A stretch of DNA of 64,000 nt from Parietaria judaica. Taxonomy: Eukaryota; Streptophyta; Magnoliopsida; Rosales; Urticaceae. Positions 11,340 to 23,606 of this stretch are shown here, piece by piece. Both the position numbers and the translations under genes were made by a program. The stretch spans positions 17,292,001 through 17,356,000 of the forward strand of contig OX940864.1 of the NCBI GenBank assembly GCA_954871525.1, in the 5' to 3' direction. Position 1 is the first letter of the stretch. Each line of letters begins with the position of its first letter. A model generated the notes under the pieces. That model searched no databases. It saw only the letters and a program-made list of their open reading frames with translations, and was not told the DNA's origin.

Positions 11340-11600
11340 ATGGAGGTCAGATCTGACGGCATCCCGGTGCGAAGCGAGAAGATTCCGGCTCCGGTGATCC
11401 CCAGAACGCGGTTGCAGATTTGGTTCATCCGCCTCTACTCCAGCATTCATCTGTGGACGTGTCTGGTGCAGCTCGTCGCCGTCGGCGAGCTGTGGCATCC
11501 GCGACTCTTCTCCAATGTCGCCGGTGCGGCAGCGAAGGTTTCGTCAATGGCTGTGGTCGCTGCGCCCGAAGTCGCCCTCGTTATTCCACGTTTATTTTAA
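11340..11600 (+). pseudogene. Captured host gene fragment inside MULE (possible glycosyltransferase N-terminus)
   Basis: 86 codons starting MEVRSDGIPVRSEKIPAP, then TRLQIWFIRLYSSIHLW, a hydrophobic stretch (TCLVQLVAVGELW) and an unstructured tail. A basic start followed by a single hydrophobic segment resembles a type II Golgi membrane anchor. By memory it recalls the N-terminus of plant O-fucosyltransferase-type (GT106) proteins, but this is unverified. There is no catalytic domain. The GC-rich composition differs from the MULE arms, consistent with capture of a first exon. Confidence 0.38.
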
Positions 11601-11620
11601 TTAAAATATTAATAAGAATA

Positions 11621-11789
11621 AAGTGTTTATTCGTGTTAATTTTTGTGTTTATTTGTGTATCAAAGTGTTTATTCGTGTTAATTTTTGTGTTTAGTTGTGT
11701 ATCAAAGTGTTTATTCGTGTTAATTTTTGCGTTTATTTGTGTATCAAAGTGTTTATTCGTGTTAATTTTGTATATATTTGTGTATTAAA
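11621..11789. repeat. Four tandem 42-bp repeats in the MULE
   Basis: Units of 42 bp beginning AAGTGTTTATTCGTGTTAAT start at about 11621, 11663, 11705 and 11747, the last one diverging. They lie between the captured GC-rich block and the right inverted repeat. Confidence 0.85.
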
Positions 11790-12150
11790 GTGTTGATTTA
11801 CGTTAATTCGTTGTTGATTTACGTTAATTTGCGTCTTTAATTTGTTGATATTTTATGAAAAAAATAAATCCAAAAATTATATAAATGTTTTGAATTTAAA
11901 ATTTGAATTATATAAAAAAAAAGTTTGGTTTTGGTTGTTACCATATTTATAGCTATTTCAATTAATAGCAATATTTTTAATTAATGAAAATAAATGAATT
12001 TTTAAATTTTATTAAAACATGAGGGTAATAAGGTAATTGGAATTCCATTTAAATGGTTAATTGGCTAGTTTACAAAATTAACCAAAGTTTGGCTATTTTG
12101 CTAAACACACTTTCAGATTTGGCTATTTATCCAAAGCGCCCTAATTTAAA

Positions 12151-14741
12151 TGGATGAAGACGAAAACAAAAAAAAAAACCTATTTAAAAAAAATTAAGAT
12201 AATTAACTTTTATTAAGCTATTTTAAATGTAATACGAAAAAATAACCAAATTTTAATAATAATAAAATTTAATCACTTTACTTCATAATTTTACCAAGGA
12301 GCGTAACCAAATTCATTACTTTGAATTTTGAATTTTGAATTTTAAAATATTATTTTTATTTGATCTCAACAATTTTATCACAAAAGAAAAAAAAGAACAT
12401 AATAAAAAAAAGACATAATAAGTGTACACATAGACATACTTTACGTAAAATAATAACATACTTTGTTTTTATACTAAAGAAACACGCCCAAAGAATCATA
12501 TTTATTGATAATTCTTCTGAAAATAATGTCATAAATATATATATATATATATATATATAATGTCATCAATGAATATTATGGCCAAGCTTAGAAGCTCTCC
12601 ATTATTCTTTATCTTCAACGATTTCCACATCCACTATAATGAGTTGATACAAACAAACAAACAAAAAAATCTTCAATGATTTCCACAATCAACATTAATT
12701 TTTACAGCTTATCAACCTTAATAGCTCATATTTTAAAAAGAGGCTAACTCTATATTGTAAAATTAATCTTCCTCCTCTCCTTTCCATACGGCCACATGCA
12801 AAACGAAGGTTGATTCAACTGTGAATTCAAAAGACCAAAACGCCATTAACAAATGAAAGTAATAGCTCAGTTGTCATAGCGATTAACAAATGATAGTAAA
12901 TACCTCAGTTGTCATAGCAAACATATAATTTTTAGTGCTCAAGGTGTCGCTTGTTGTCGTTATCTTCGCCGTCCCCGTGGCTCCATTCGTCTTCAAGAAT
13001 AATTTCAATTCCACTCATAGCGAACATTTAGCTCACAAATCATATTCTGATGAGAAGCCATATCCAACTAAGCAAAACATACACTTCAAAACAATTAGAG
13101 AAATGAATAAGTAATAATTTTATAAAGTCAAGTATAAAAACAGGGGATTTAATGACATGATCTGTTCAAGAGATCATATTCTCAACATAATAAGAATGGA
13201 ACCTAATTCAATTCTTTCTTGGCTATAAACATCGAGCTTCTTAGACTTCCAACAAATATTCAAGTCAGATCTTGCCAAATATTTTAGGAATGAATGTTTA
13301 TAAACATATTCCAAATAAAAAAAGAAAAATTAAATATGTTAATGTATCAAACCAAATTTTCAAACACTGATCACCAATAACTGAAAAGTTTTTCTATCTT
13401 TACTTTAAGAATATCCACTATAAAGAAAAAACTTACTGCGCTTGTCTCAAATGAATATGGACTTATTTAACTAAGCAACTCTGTTAGAGGAAAAGCAAGT
13501 GAGAAAACAAAACTTTTTTCCCCACTATGTGAACGAACATGTCTGCTGAGTATGGAATCACGTCAAACTTTGTTCTTGTTGTTGCCGAACCCCTAAGTAC
13601 GTATGAGTTTATTTGAGTGTTGATATATAAACGTAATAATATTTTCAACTCAGATAAAACAAAATCAATCCCAACAGAAAGACACAGATAAGGAAATTAT
13701 AAAAACTAATTCCTTGGGCCAAAACCATGATGTTTGATGATGATCTCTTTCATTCTTAAATCTATAGACAGTTTCATCAGATATTAGACATAATTGATTA
13801 TAATCCATAGCTATGCGATCAAATCAAACAACTTACTTGAGATTAAGCCTTTATATTCGTCAACAACTACCGAAATTCCTTTACTGATCCAGCAAATTGC
13901 TTCTCAAAAACATATTTTATTCAAGAAATCTGTTAGAAACCACACAAAACAAAGTTGTGAAGAAAAACACAAATGTTCACCTATTGCAGCATCAATGAAT
14001 TCATAGATACCACATGGTCTAGGAAGTGTCTTGATGCCGAAAACATAATCCCGAAAAACTAAGAATGATTAACGAAGGTTTAATAAAAAAAAAAGATATG
14101 AGAATCTCTTACTTGAAGAATCGGCTTTCTTGTCATAGCTCTCCCTTCACCTTTTGAGACTTCTAACTACTATTAATCCTATTGTACGTGTTATTGAGAA
14201 AGGGAATTTAAGGGTTAGAAATGGCAAAAAAAAAACTGATAGTTGAAAAATTTGTCGATTGACCTTTCAAATTTCTATTCCTTTTGCTATCATTTGATAA
14301 GCATTTGCACAGTTATATAAAATAAAAAAAGGTTATAGTGTAATTACAATATGTTCAATGGAGTTGATTGATATGTTTGGTGGAGTTATATAAAATCAGA
14401 AAACGTTACAGTGTAATTACAAAGCATTAATGAAGCAAAACGTAACATATTACAGTTCTTACTACCATAATTTAATTACAATATGTTCGGTGGAGTTAAT
14501 CAGAGAGAGGAAACTCTTTCGTTTCCTGCTTGTGTCATCAATTGGAATTGTTTATTGTTATGAAAAAAAAATTAGATAATATGAGAAAATAGATATTGAG
14601 GAATGGTTGATTTGTAGCATGCCTGCCATGTCACTCTCTTCAGATTTTCCTTTTATATATATATAGATTTATCTATTCGTCCTTCCTATGTTTCTCTTCA
14701 TTTTTTTTTTCACCACTTTTTAAAAAAATTATCCTCATAAT
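12151..14741. other. Intergenic, possible Helitron remnant
   Basis: No intact gene. On the minus strand a Helitron-like 5' terminus starts at 14667 (TCTATATATATAAAAGG, then GAGTGACATGGCAGG), preceded by A as Helitron insertion requires. I could not find a matching CTRR end with hairpin. Possible exon-like scraps are MTRKPILQ before GTAAGAG near 14140-14110 and a 28-residue acidic frame (MSGIEIILEDEWSHGDGEDN) near 13020-12935, both minus strand and unassigned. A (TA)n tract lies at 12535-12559, and TGTAATTACA-type short repeats at 14330-14490. Confidence 0.3.
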
Positions 14742-14746
14742 ATATA

Positions 14747-16857
14747 TGTAATGCCCCTAAATGGGGGTTAGTAGAATAAAACAAAAACAACGACTTTTCA
14801 AACTTTGACCGGTCAATGACACATCATTAAAATAAATGACACCGTTGAATATTCAACATCCACATTGATAAACACACAGTTCCTGCCCATGAGACTTAAA
14901 ACGACAATACAAACATCAACGACCACAGTTTATACAACACCATAAAACGACAATTACAAAGTACCACCATCACAAGCATCCCTCATTTAATCCCATTACA
15001 TGTCCTAGATAAAAGATCGACACAAACACGGAATTCACCTCGACGATCACTAGATACGGGTAGCCAAAATCAACACGCGGACCTTCCCAAATCGACTAAT
15101 CCTCGTCTGGGATCTGACACTTAGCATCACCTGTAACTGGAAGGAAAAGATGTATATGGAAGGGGTGAGCACCACACGCTCAGTAGGGAATCAATTATCA
15201 ATTCTCTTTACCGAATCTTTATTAATCAAATTCCAATTAAATAAATTAAACGTCATCATAAAATCATTTTATTATCATTTTAACCATTTTCAACAATGAA
15301 ATAAATTAATAAACATTCTCCACAAAAGTCAAATCATTTCGGTGGTCCATGCCAAGTCAGCTCGCGCCTTTACTCCACTATATCACATCGAGTCCTCAAG
15401 GCATGAGCACAGGTGGACTAGAAGTCCCTAACCGTAACTCGCCCTCGACTCGGGATCCTAATCACCATGGGTCGAAATATTGACTTTTGCGTCACCAATC
15501 ATATCCATATCCATAACCATATCCGGCCTACTGCGCAGTAGCCAGCTGCTCGTCAGCAGCTCTAATCACATCATCCGCCCGAAGCGGGTACCATATCACA
15601 ATACTCATCATCCGCCTGAAGTGGGAACCATATCAACACACGTCATCCCGACGTAACCATAAACATAAATATAACAAGCATCAAGCCGATGCAACAATAC
15701 CTGGTGTCCAGCCTCGCTATCAAGCAACGACAATCTTCAAACTTAACTTTTATCATCAATTAAGATAACATTTCATTAATTCCAATTTTAACCTATCCGG
15801 TTCGATCTTTATTTAATCGTTGGTTTCTACGTTCATTTTAAATAGCGAGAAAAGGTAATAACCCCTACCTCCAATCGTGGAAACTTTGATCGATCGACTA
15901 GTTAGTTGAAGATGTTGGTTTGTCCTGGCCCTGAGATCGATGATCAGAGACTTCGGGATCTGTTGAACTATTCAAAATGGGTGGTTCAGGCAGCACGGTC
16001 TTCGAGGCGACCATAGGACGACTATCTGCGCCAACTATAACACCGATACCATCCATAAGTCAAATGTTACTAAGATTGGAATTCAAATTGTCAATTGAAA
16101 ATCCGATACACTAAAATTTAATCCGGGCCGAATTCCCGTCGGGCACGCGAAACGAGGCAGCAAAACGGGCATCAATTCGACAATTTAACACTTCCCCTAG
16201 CTTAATTCGACTGTTCTAAATGCAATGACGAAGTCAATTTCATCAATCAAGGCCCAGAACACACCTATTTTTATCATCTAAAATCAGAAACTAGGGCAAG
16301 GAAATTCGGGCTTACCGAGAGTCCGATGACAATTCCGATCGAGGGCTTTCGATCTCCTCGACGAGGGCTTCAAAACCCCTAAATAAATTTCGAGATCGGA
16401 AAATTATGACGGCGGCCGGCGGCCGGCAGCGACGGCGAGGTGGTACCTCCAACAGACTCTAATAGGCTTCTTGAACATGATTCCGATGTTAGATTTCTCA
16501 AAATCAAACCAAAATTAAAAAGATCTAGAGTTTTAAACCCGCACCTTCCGGAAAATATTCCGGCCAAACGCCACCACTTTAGGTCGTCATCCGCCCATCA
16601 ACATGTTCGCCTTCTCGAGAGCTTTCTGGCGGTACCAAAATTTTGTTGGTCGGAGCTCCGGTGACGGAGTTATGATGCTTTGAACAATTGAGGGAGGAAA
16701 GAAGAAATAGAGAGAGGGAGAGAGGGAGTTACGGGAGGAGAATAAGGAAAGAAAGGAAAAAAATAAGAGGGGGAAGAAAGGGTGGGTTTCGAACCACTCT
16801 CTGACAATTTTTATTTTTATTTATATATATATATATATTATATATAATAAGGGCATT

Positions 16858-16860
<3 letters not shown>
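14747..16860 (-). mobile_element. Solo LTR of a Ty3/gypsy (Tekay/Del-like) element
   Basis: Starts TGTAATGCCCC and ends GGGCATTACA, the TG...CA inverted termini typical of Tekay/Del chromovirus LTRs. It is flanked by atata on both sides, but the right flank is a (TA)n tract, so the 5-bp duplication is weak evidence. On the minus strand it contains CCCTACTGAGCG followed by CTCACCCCTTCC, a phrase I associate with LTRs of this lineage. The 2.1-kb length without internal gag-pol fits recombination between two LTRs. The 62-residue frame at 16379-16567 is not a gene. Confidence 0.68.

Positions 16861-16898
<38 letters not shown>
16861..16898. repeat. (TA)n microsatellite
   Basis: Alternating AT tract between the solo LTR and the copia element. 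Its last bases (tatac, 16894-16898) form the left target duplication of the copia insertion. Confidence 0.9.
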
Positions 16899-17173
16899 TG
16901 TTATAAAAGCCTAAGTTTTATACACTAATAATTTGTCTAGTAACTAATAGGTAGTAAAAGTCAAGAGAGTGATAAAATAGAATAGGTAAAGGATAGAGAG
17001 AGATTACTTTGAGAGAGAGAGAGTAAAACGTGTACAAGATGATAAAAGGGTGAAGATGATATGTATTCATCACCATATATGTGGTATTTATAGGCATTAC
17101 ATGTCATGTAAATACAAATAATGCATAGTACAACATATAATTGAGCATACCACATTTTATATTATTTACAACA
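16899..17173 (-). repeat. Copia 3' LTR
   Basis: 275 bp, TG...CA ends. It is joined on its inner side to the polypurine tract (complement of CTCCCCCTT at 17174-17182). Confidence 0.93.
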
Positions 17174-17301
17174 CTCCCCCTTGGGATGCTCATTATAATT
17201 TTACGTGTTTATGTTGCCTCGTTAAAAACCTTACTAGGAAAAACCCAGTAGGATAAAACCCATATAAAGGGAAAAAGAGTGCAGCCATGGAAAGCTCCCC
17301 C

Positions 17302-20300
17302 TCATGCTGACATGGGTGATAAATTTTGTAGTCTTCGCATCCCGATGTCATGAACATGTTTCCTGAAAGTTGAAGTAGGGAGAGCCTTTGTGAAGAGATC
17401 CGCTGAGTTTTCACTGGAACGAACATACTGGATACTGATGACATTGTTCTTTTCCAGTTCTTGAGTAAACGAAAAGAATTTCGGAGGAATATGCTTTATT
17501 CTGTCGCTCTTGATAAATCCTTCCTTCATCTGAGCAACACACGCAGCACTATCTTCGTAAAGTGTGATGGGATCATCGATTGGTGAAAGACCACTTGTGG
17601 TCCTAATGTGTTGCGTCATTGATCTCAACATACACACTCACGACTAGCTTCATGCAACGCGATGACCTCGACATGGTTTGATGATGTCGCCACGAGTGTT
17701 TGTTTCTGAGAGCGCCAAGAAATTGCAGTCCCTCTACATGTAAACACATACCCCGTTTGGGATCTCCATTTGTGTGGATCTGACAAATAACTTGCATCTG
17801 TATAGCCAATCAAAACTGGTTTCGTATTGTTAGGGTAAAATAATCCCAAATCAATTGTTCCTTGAAGATAACGAAACACATGTTTAATTCCGTTCTAGTG
17901 TCTTTTAGTAGGAATTGAACTGAATCTTGCTAACAAATTAATAGCAAAAGCTATATCCGGTCGAGTACAATTAGCAAGGTACATAAGAGCTCCAATTGCA
18001 CTGAAATATGGTACTTCTTGACCAAGAATCTCTTCGGATTCCTCACATGGACGATATGGATCATTTCCTACATCAAGGGACCTCACGACCATTGGGGTAC
18101 TCAATGGATTTGATTTATCCATATTGAATCTCTTTAAGATTCTTCTCGTGTAATTTGATTGATGCACAAGTATTCCACTTTGCAAGTGCTCAATTTGCAA
18201 ACCGAGACAATACTTTGTTTTCCCAAGGTCTTTCATCTCGAATTCTTTCTTTAAGTAAGAGATTACTTCCTGAATCTCTTCATTGGTCCCAATGATATTT
18301 AAATCATCAACATAGACAGCGATAATCACACAACCAGATGTTGTTTTCTTGATAAAAATGGAAGGGCAAAGCGGGTCGTTGATACATCATTTTTGTAATA
18401 AATATTCATTTAGTCGGTTGTACCACATGCGTCCGGATTGCTTTAACCCATATAAAGACCTTTGCAATTTGATTGAATATCTTTCTCTGGGTTTTGAACT
18501 TGATGCTTCAGGCATTTTGAATCCTTCAGGGATTCTCATGTAAATATCACTATCAAGCGATCCGTATAAATAAGCGGTAACAACATCCACGAGGTGCATA
18601 TTTAGTTACTCATAAACAACTAGACTGATCAAGTATCTGAATGTAATTCCATCCATAACAGGAGAATATGTTTCCTCAAAGTCAATTCTGGGCCTTTGAG
18701 AAAAAACTTGTGCAACAAGTCGAGCCTTGTATCTCACAATCTCATTTTTCTCATTTCTCTTTCGTACAAATACCCATTTGTATCCAACAGGTCTCACATC
18801 TTCAGGTGTGAGCACGATAGACTCAAAAATATTGCGTTTGTTAAGTGATTCTAATTCAACATCAATAGCCTTTTTTCCATTCAGCCAAATCGCGTCTATT
18901 TTTACATTCGGTAACAGACCAAGGTTCAGGATCCCTATTATTTTCGTCCATAACATCGTATGCCAAACTGTAACAGAGTGCATCATCGATTTCCATATTT
19001 CGGTTCCATATTATACATGTACTGGCATAATTAATCGAAATTTCTCGATTTTCCTCATCGCGTATTTCTTCAGGAATACGTTCCTCCGTATTGGGGTCAT
19101 TTTGCTCAGCTCCTTTTCTTTTACAAGGATTTTTATCTTTGGAACCGAGTGGTCTCTCACGCTTCAGGCATGTTGTGAATTCATGAGTGACTTTGTTTTC
19201 AATTTGCCCTTTTGGAATTTCAATTTAAGCAGGAGCATTCTTAGCTGGTATATGAGATTTAGTCACTCTCTTTGTGTCCGTAAATGCATCAGGAAGTTGA
19301 TTTGCTACATCTTGTAAATGCAAAATTCTTTGAACTTTTCCTTCACATTCTTTTGTGTAAGGATCAAGATGCAACAATGTTGGTACAGACCATGTAATTT
19401 CTCTTTCCAGCTGTTTTCTTTCTCCTGCTAATGCTGGGAAATTTTCTTCATCAAAGTGGCAATCAGCAAAACGAGCTGTGCAAATATTCCCAGTTTGAGG
19501 TTCAAGGTATTTAACAATAGATGAGATTTCAAAGCCTACATAAATATCAAGACTTCTATGTGGCCCCATCTTTGTTCTTTGGGGTGGTGCAATAGAAACG
19601 TACACAGCACAACCAAAAATCCTTAGATGGGATATATTTGGTTCTTGGCCGAATACAAGTTGCACTGGGGAGTATTTATGATATGCACTTGGTCTGATGC
19701 GAATTAATGATGCATCATATAATATAGCATGACCCCATACTGAAGTAGGAAGCATTATTCTCATTATCAATGGTCTAGCAATAAGCTGGAGACGCTTGAT
19801 CAATGATTCAGCCAGACCATTTTGTGTGTGAACATGAGCAACAGGATGCTCAACATCAATCCCAACTGACATACAATAATCATCGAATGCTTGGGATCTG
19901 AATTCACCGGCATTATCAAGTCTTATTTTCTTGATTGTATGATCGAGAAATTGAGCTCTCAATTTGATTATCTGAGCGAGTAATTTAGCAAATGCCATAT
20001 TGCGAGTTGATAACAGACACACATGTGACCATTTGCTAGAGGCATCTATCAATACCATGAAGTATCGAAATGGTCCACACGGTGGATGAATTGGCCCACA
20101 TATATCACCTTGAATACGCTCAAGGAACATAGGTGATTTTGTTTCAACTTTTCCCGGTGAAGGTCTTCTAATTAACTTTCCGAGAGAACAAACTTTACAC
20201 TGGAATATTTTTCCTTGAGGGATCTTCTAGTCCTTCAATGGATGCCCATGTGTATTTTCAATAATTCTTCGCATCATGGTTGAACTAGGATGACCTAGTT

Positions 20301-21974
20301 GGTCATGCCATATGGTAAATATTGAAGGTTTGCAACTACCATATTTGATTCAATTGAACTTATATACGTAAAATGCAATCCTGTGGGGAGCATTGGTAGT
20401 TTTTCAAGTACGTATTTCTTCCCCGATTTATGCATTATGATAAACATATATTTCATGGTGTTCTCAGTTGCAGACTGAGTATCAAATTCATGAGAATATA
20501 TATCCTTGAAACTCAACAGGTTTCTTTCGGATCTTGGGGAGAATAAGGCATTGTTTATGGTAAACATTGTGCCATTTGGTAATGTAAAATTCGCTCTACC
20601 AACTCCTTCAATCAGATCTACAGGACCTGATATTGTATCCACACTGGCTTGTGTTGATTTTATGTTTGAGAAAAACTTTTTATCATTCAATATTGTGTGT
20701 GTCGTTCCACAGTCGAGTATACGAAATTCTCCAGCTTCACGATTAGCTTTATCCATTTGAAAAACTTTAACTAAAAACAAACACAAATTTTGATAAGAAA
20801 GATAATTAATTAAACACGAGCATTAGCCTATTACATACCTTAAAATTAGAAGTTCATGACATATTTTACAAAAAAAAAAAGACAAACAAACATCGGACCA
20901 TTGGCCTTCATTCCCAATAGGTATTACATAATTCATTTTTAGTTTCCACTAGTTGCTTGTTCAGCGAAATCGCCAACCGTGTCAATGAAATCACCATTGA
21001 AGTCGGATGCTTCGAGATGAGTGGATTCGTTCTGGTCAATAAAGTTGACCTCTTTCTCTTTCACTTTTCCCTTCATGGACTCTTAGTAGAGTTTGCATAA
21101 GTGTGGTGGGGCTCGACAAACTCTTGACCAGTGCCCTTTAGTGTGACATTTGAAACAAGTGGTTTCAAAGAATTTTGGGGAGATCATCTCTTTTCCCTTT
21201 TTAAAGGGGTCATTGTGGCTCCTCCCGTGTTGCTGCCTTTTATGATAATAGTTAGCGGACTTATATGAGGGATTATAACCACCTCATCCACGTCCGTAAC
21301 TACGACCACGACCTCGGCCTCGCCCTCGACCCTAAAAATAGTTCTTGGGCTCAGGCTCATCGGAGTTGATAGCGTTTGCTTCAGGAAGCGCTTTTGAGCC
21401 GGTCGGGCGAGATTGATGATTTTTTATCAACAACTCATTGTTATTTTCTGCGATGAGGAGACAAGCAATTAGTTCAGCATACTTTTGAAAACCTCGCACA
21501 CGGTATTGTTGTTGCAAGGTCACATTTGAAGCATGGAAAATGGAAAAAAGTCTTTTCCAGCATTTCAGTCTCTGTTACAGTAACCCCACAAAATCTCAGG
21601 TGGGTCACTATTCTGAACATCGTAGAGTTATAATCACTGACTTTTTTAAAGTCCTGGAACCGTAAAGCAGTCCATTCATCACGGTATAAAGGGAGAATCA
21701 CATCCCTCTGGTGATCATATCTCTCTTTGAGATCCTTCCACAACTCACTAGGATCTTTTATAGTGAGATACTCATTTTTCAAGCTTTCGTCAAGATGACG
21801 ACGAAGGAAGATCAATGATCTAGTCTTGTCCGTCCTCGACGAGTTATTCTCTGCTTGGAGTGTCTCCAACAGATTCATCGATTCGAAATACATCTTTTTA
21901 TCCACCGTCCATGGCATATAGTTGTTTCCACTAATCTCGAGAGGACTGAACTCAAGCTTTACCAAGTTTGACAT
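17302..21974 (-). pseudogene. Copia gag-pol polyprotein, multiply broken
   Basis: Gag starts at ATG 21974 (MSNLVKLEFSPLEISG) with a UBN2-type domain, shifts frame near 21500, and keeps a zinc knuckle (CFKC ... H ... C) at about 21157-21116. The protease is at 20295-20786, with DCGTTHT where families have DSGATHT. The integrase core is at 19225-20130, with DICGP, IRLDNAGEF and HTQNGLAES carrying the DDE residues. Reverse transcriptase pieces lie at 18606-18986, 18387-18599 and 17895-18329, the last with the catalytic YVDD. RNase H is at 17302-17879 (YTDAS, DSAACV). Each junction is a stop or frameshift, so no full polyprotein can be made. Confidence 0.93.
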
Positions 21975-22456
21975 GGTGATAACTAACATGAAAATAAAAT
22001 ATTTCATTAGATTTAATTAAAAATATAAAAGTCTACAAAGATTGTAAATAATAAAGCAAGATACATGAATACAACCACCTTTAAGGAAAAATAAAATTCC
22101 TCCGGTGTAATATGAAAGATGAAAATACTAACATTAAATACGAGGATCATTATGGCTACAAAAACTAACATTAGTCTAGTTATTTTTATCGGCTAAACTT
22201 GGAGATAAAAATATGATGTAGAATAAGAGATGTGATTTTTGTATGGTTTGATAAACTTGTATTTATAGTGTAAAAACTAGCCGTTTATAACCGTTATATA
22301 GTCGTTGGAAATACACTAACACAATGTAATTAAATGCTATAATTAGATTAGTGATGTAATGTCATAAAATGAGATGTAAAAATAGACAAACATTATAGAT
22401 ATATAATATTAATCATAAGAATATTAAAAATATAGAAGTTAAAACTAATCTCAATT

Positions 22457-22838
22457 AATATCATTTTACTATAAGGTGGCAGAGCCTCCTGTGTATAGTA
22501 ATTTGATATTACTTGAAGATAAATATTTGTTAGATGTAAATCACATCATTTTATTATAAGGTGGCAGAGCCTCCTGTGTATAATAAAATGATGTTACGAT
22601 AAATATTTGTTAGATGTAGATCACATCGTTTTATTACAAGGTGGCATAGCCTTCCATTGTATAATAATATGATGTTATACATAAGAAAGTTAAAATATTG
22701 TAAATCATATTACCATAAGGTGGCAGAGCCTCCTGTGTATGGTAAGATGGTGTAATTCATAAAAAATAATTAATTATCGTAGATCCCATCACATTACTAT
22801 AAGGTGGCAGAGCCTCCTGTATATAGTAATATAATGTT
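22457..22838 (-). repeat. Array of five hairpin repeats in the copia leader
   Basis: Five units spaced 78-85 bp apart, at 22457-22510, 22543-22595, 22623-22676, 22703-22752 and 22786-22838. Each has a conserved core AGGTGGCAGAGCCTCCTG flanked by arms that pair with each other. The core itself can pair (AGG/CCT, GGC/GCC around AGA). The arms differ between units yet stay complementary: ACTATA/TATAGT, TTATA/TATAA, CCATA/TATGG. The array lies between the primer site and the gag start in the transcribed leader. Its role is unknown; an RNA structural role is an inference from the pairing. Confidence 0.85.
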
Positions 22839-22918
22839 ATACAATGATAATAATAATTATAAAATTTTCAGCTCATACCATGTTCTGAACTTACCGTAGA
22901 GTGATCGTGCTGATAACG

Positions 22919-23181
22919 TGTTATAAAAGCCTAAGTTTTATACACCAATAATTTGTCTAGTAACTAATAGGTAGTAAAAGTCAAAAGAGTGATTAAATGG
23001 AATAGGTGAAGGATAAGGAGAGAGAGAGAGTAAAACGTGTAGAGGATGATAAAAGGGTGAAGATGATATTTATTCATCACCATATATGTGGTATTTAATA
23101 GGCATTACATGTCATATAAGTACAAATAATGCATACTACAACATATAATTGAGCATACCACATTTTATATTATTTACAACA
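22919..23181 (-). repeat. Copia 5' LTR
   Basis: 263 bp, the same family as 16899-17173 with scattered substitutions and one indel in the GAGA-rich middle. It is followed inward on the minus strand by CGTTATCAGCACG, a common plant copia primer-site phrase. Confidence 0.93.
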
Positions 23182-23186
23182 TATAC

Positions 23187-23606
23187 ATAAATATTGTCGT
23201 TTATTTTTTTATCGCTTTATCTCTCTCATGGAAGTGACCACAACCTCTTTTAGTACGAGTAGTGCGGGCAAAAATTGCACCTGGTACGGACGAGAAATGG
23301 ACTATTTTCTCGGTATTATCTCTTACTCTTTCAATTTTTTCATATCAAATTCTACATAATCTCTCAAAATTATTTTAAAATCATATTTTAGTTCGATTTT
23401 TTCTAAGAATTTATGATATTGTTTTTTAAATTTTGAGTAAATTTTTTTTAACGAAATTCCATTATACCTATCGATTTCATGGTAGACCCTTAAAATCGAA
23501 TCGTAACAGTATTTAAAGTCTTAGGGAAACTTCAACGTTATATCCAACGGTAACAACGTAACAATTTAAGTAAACTTTTTGCTGATGAAAGTTTGACTTT
23601 CCCCGA
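23187..23606. other. UGT-C downstream spacer
   Basis: AT-rich 3' flank of UGT-C. No gene, tRNA or transposon terminus recognised. Confidence 0.4.

Larger units (their letters stand above)
10836..12141. mobile_element. MULE-type transposon carrying foreign GC-rich DNA (Pack-MULE-like)
   Basis: Long terminal inverted repeats of about 85 bp: the left arm begins GAGAAATTGCACCAAATAGCC, and the right arm complements it, including the run TTTAGCAAAATAGCC and the following AACTTTGGTTAATTT. A perfect 9-bp target duplication taatttaaa flanks it (10827-10835 and 12142-12150), the Mutator-like signature. Between AT-rich arms lies a GC-rich block at about 11090-11590, unlike the rest of the element, with a (CT)n tract at 11092-11123 and an 86-codon open frame. 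No transposase is seen, so it is non-autonomous. Confidence 0.83.
16899..23181 (-). mobile_element. Complete Ty1/copia retrotransposon, decayed coding region
   Basis: Two related LTRs (16899-17173 and 22919-23181) start TGTTATAAAAGCC, end TTTACAACA, and are flanked by a perfect 5-bp target duplication tatac (16894-16898, 23182-23186). On the minus strand the order is 5' LTR, primer-site region beginning CGTTATCAGCACG, hairpin-rich leader, gag, protease, integrase, reverse transcriptase, RNase H, polypurine tract AAGGGGGAG, 3' LTR. Integrase before reverse transcriptase marks copia. The LTRs differ by several substitutions and an indel, and the coding region is broken many times, so it is an old, non-autonomous copy. 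Confidence 0.95.

Noticed and set aside
22457..22838. Regularly spaced repeats resembling a CRISPR array
   Set aside because: Plant nuclear DNA inside a copia leader; the spacers are themselves related and the units are hairpins with matching arms.
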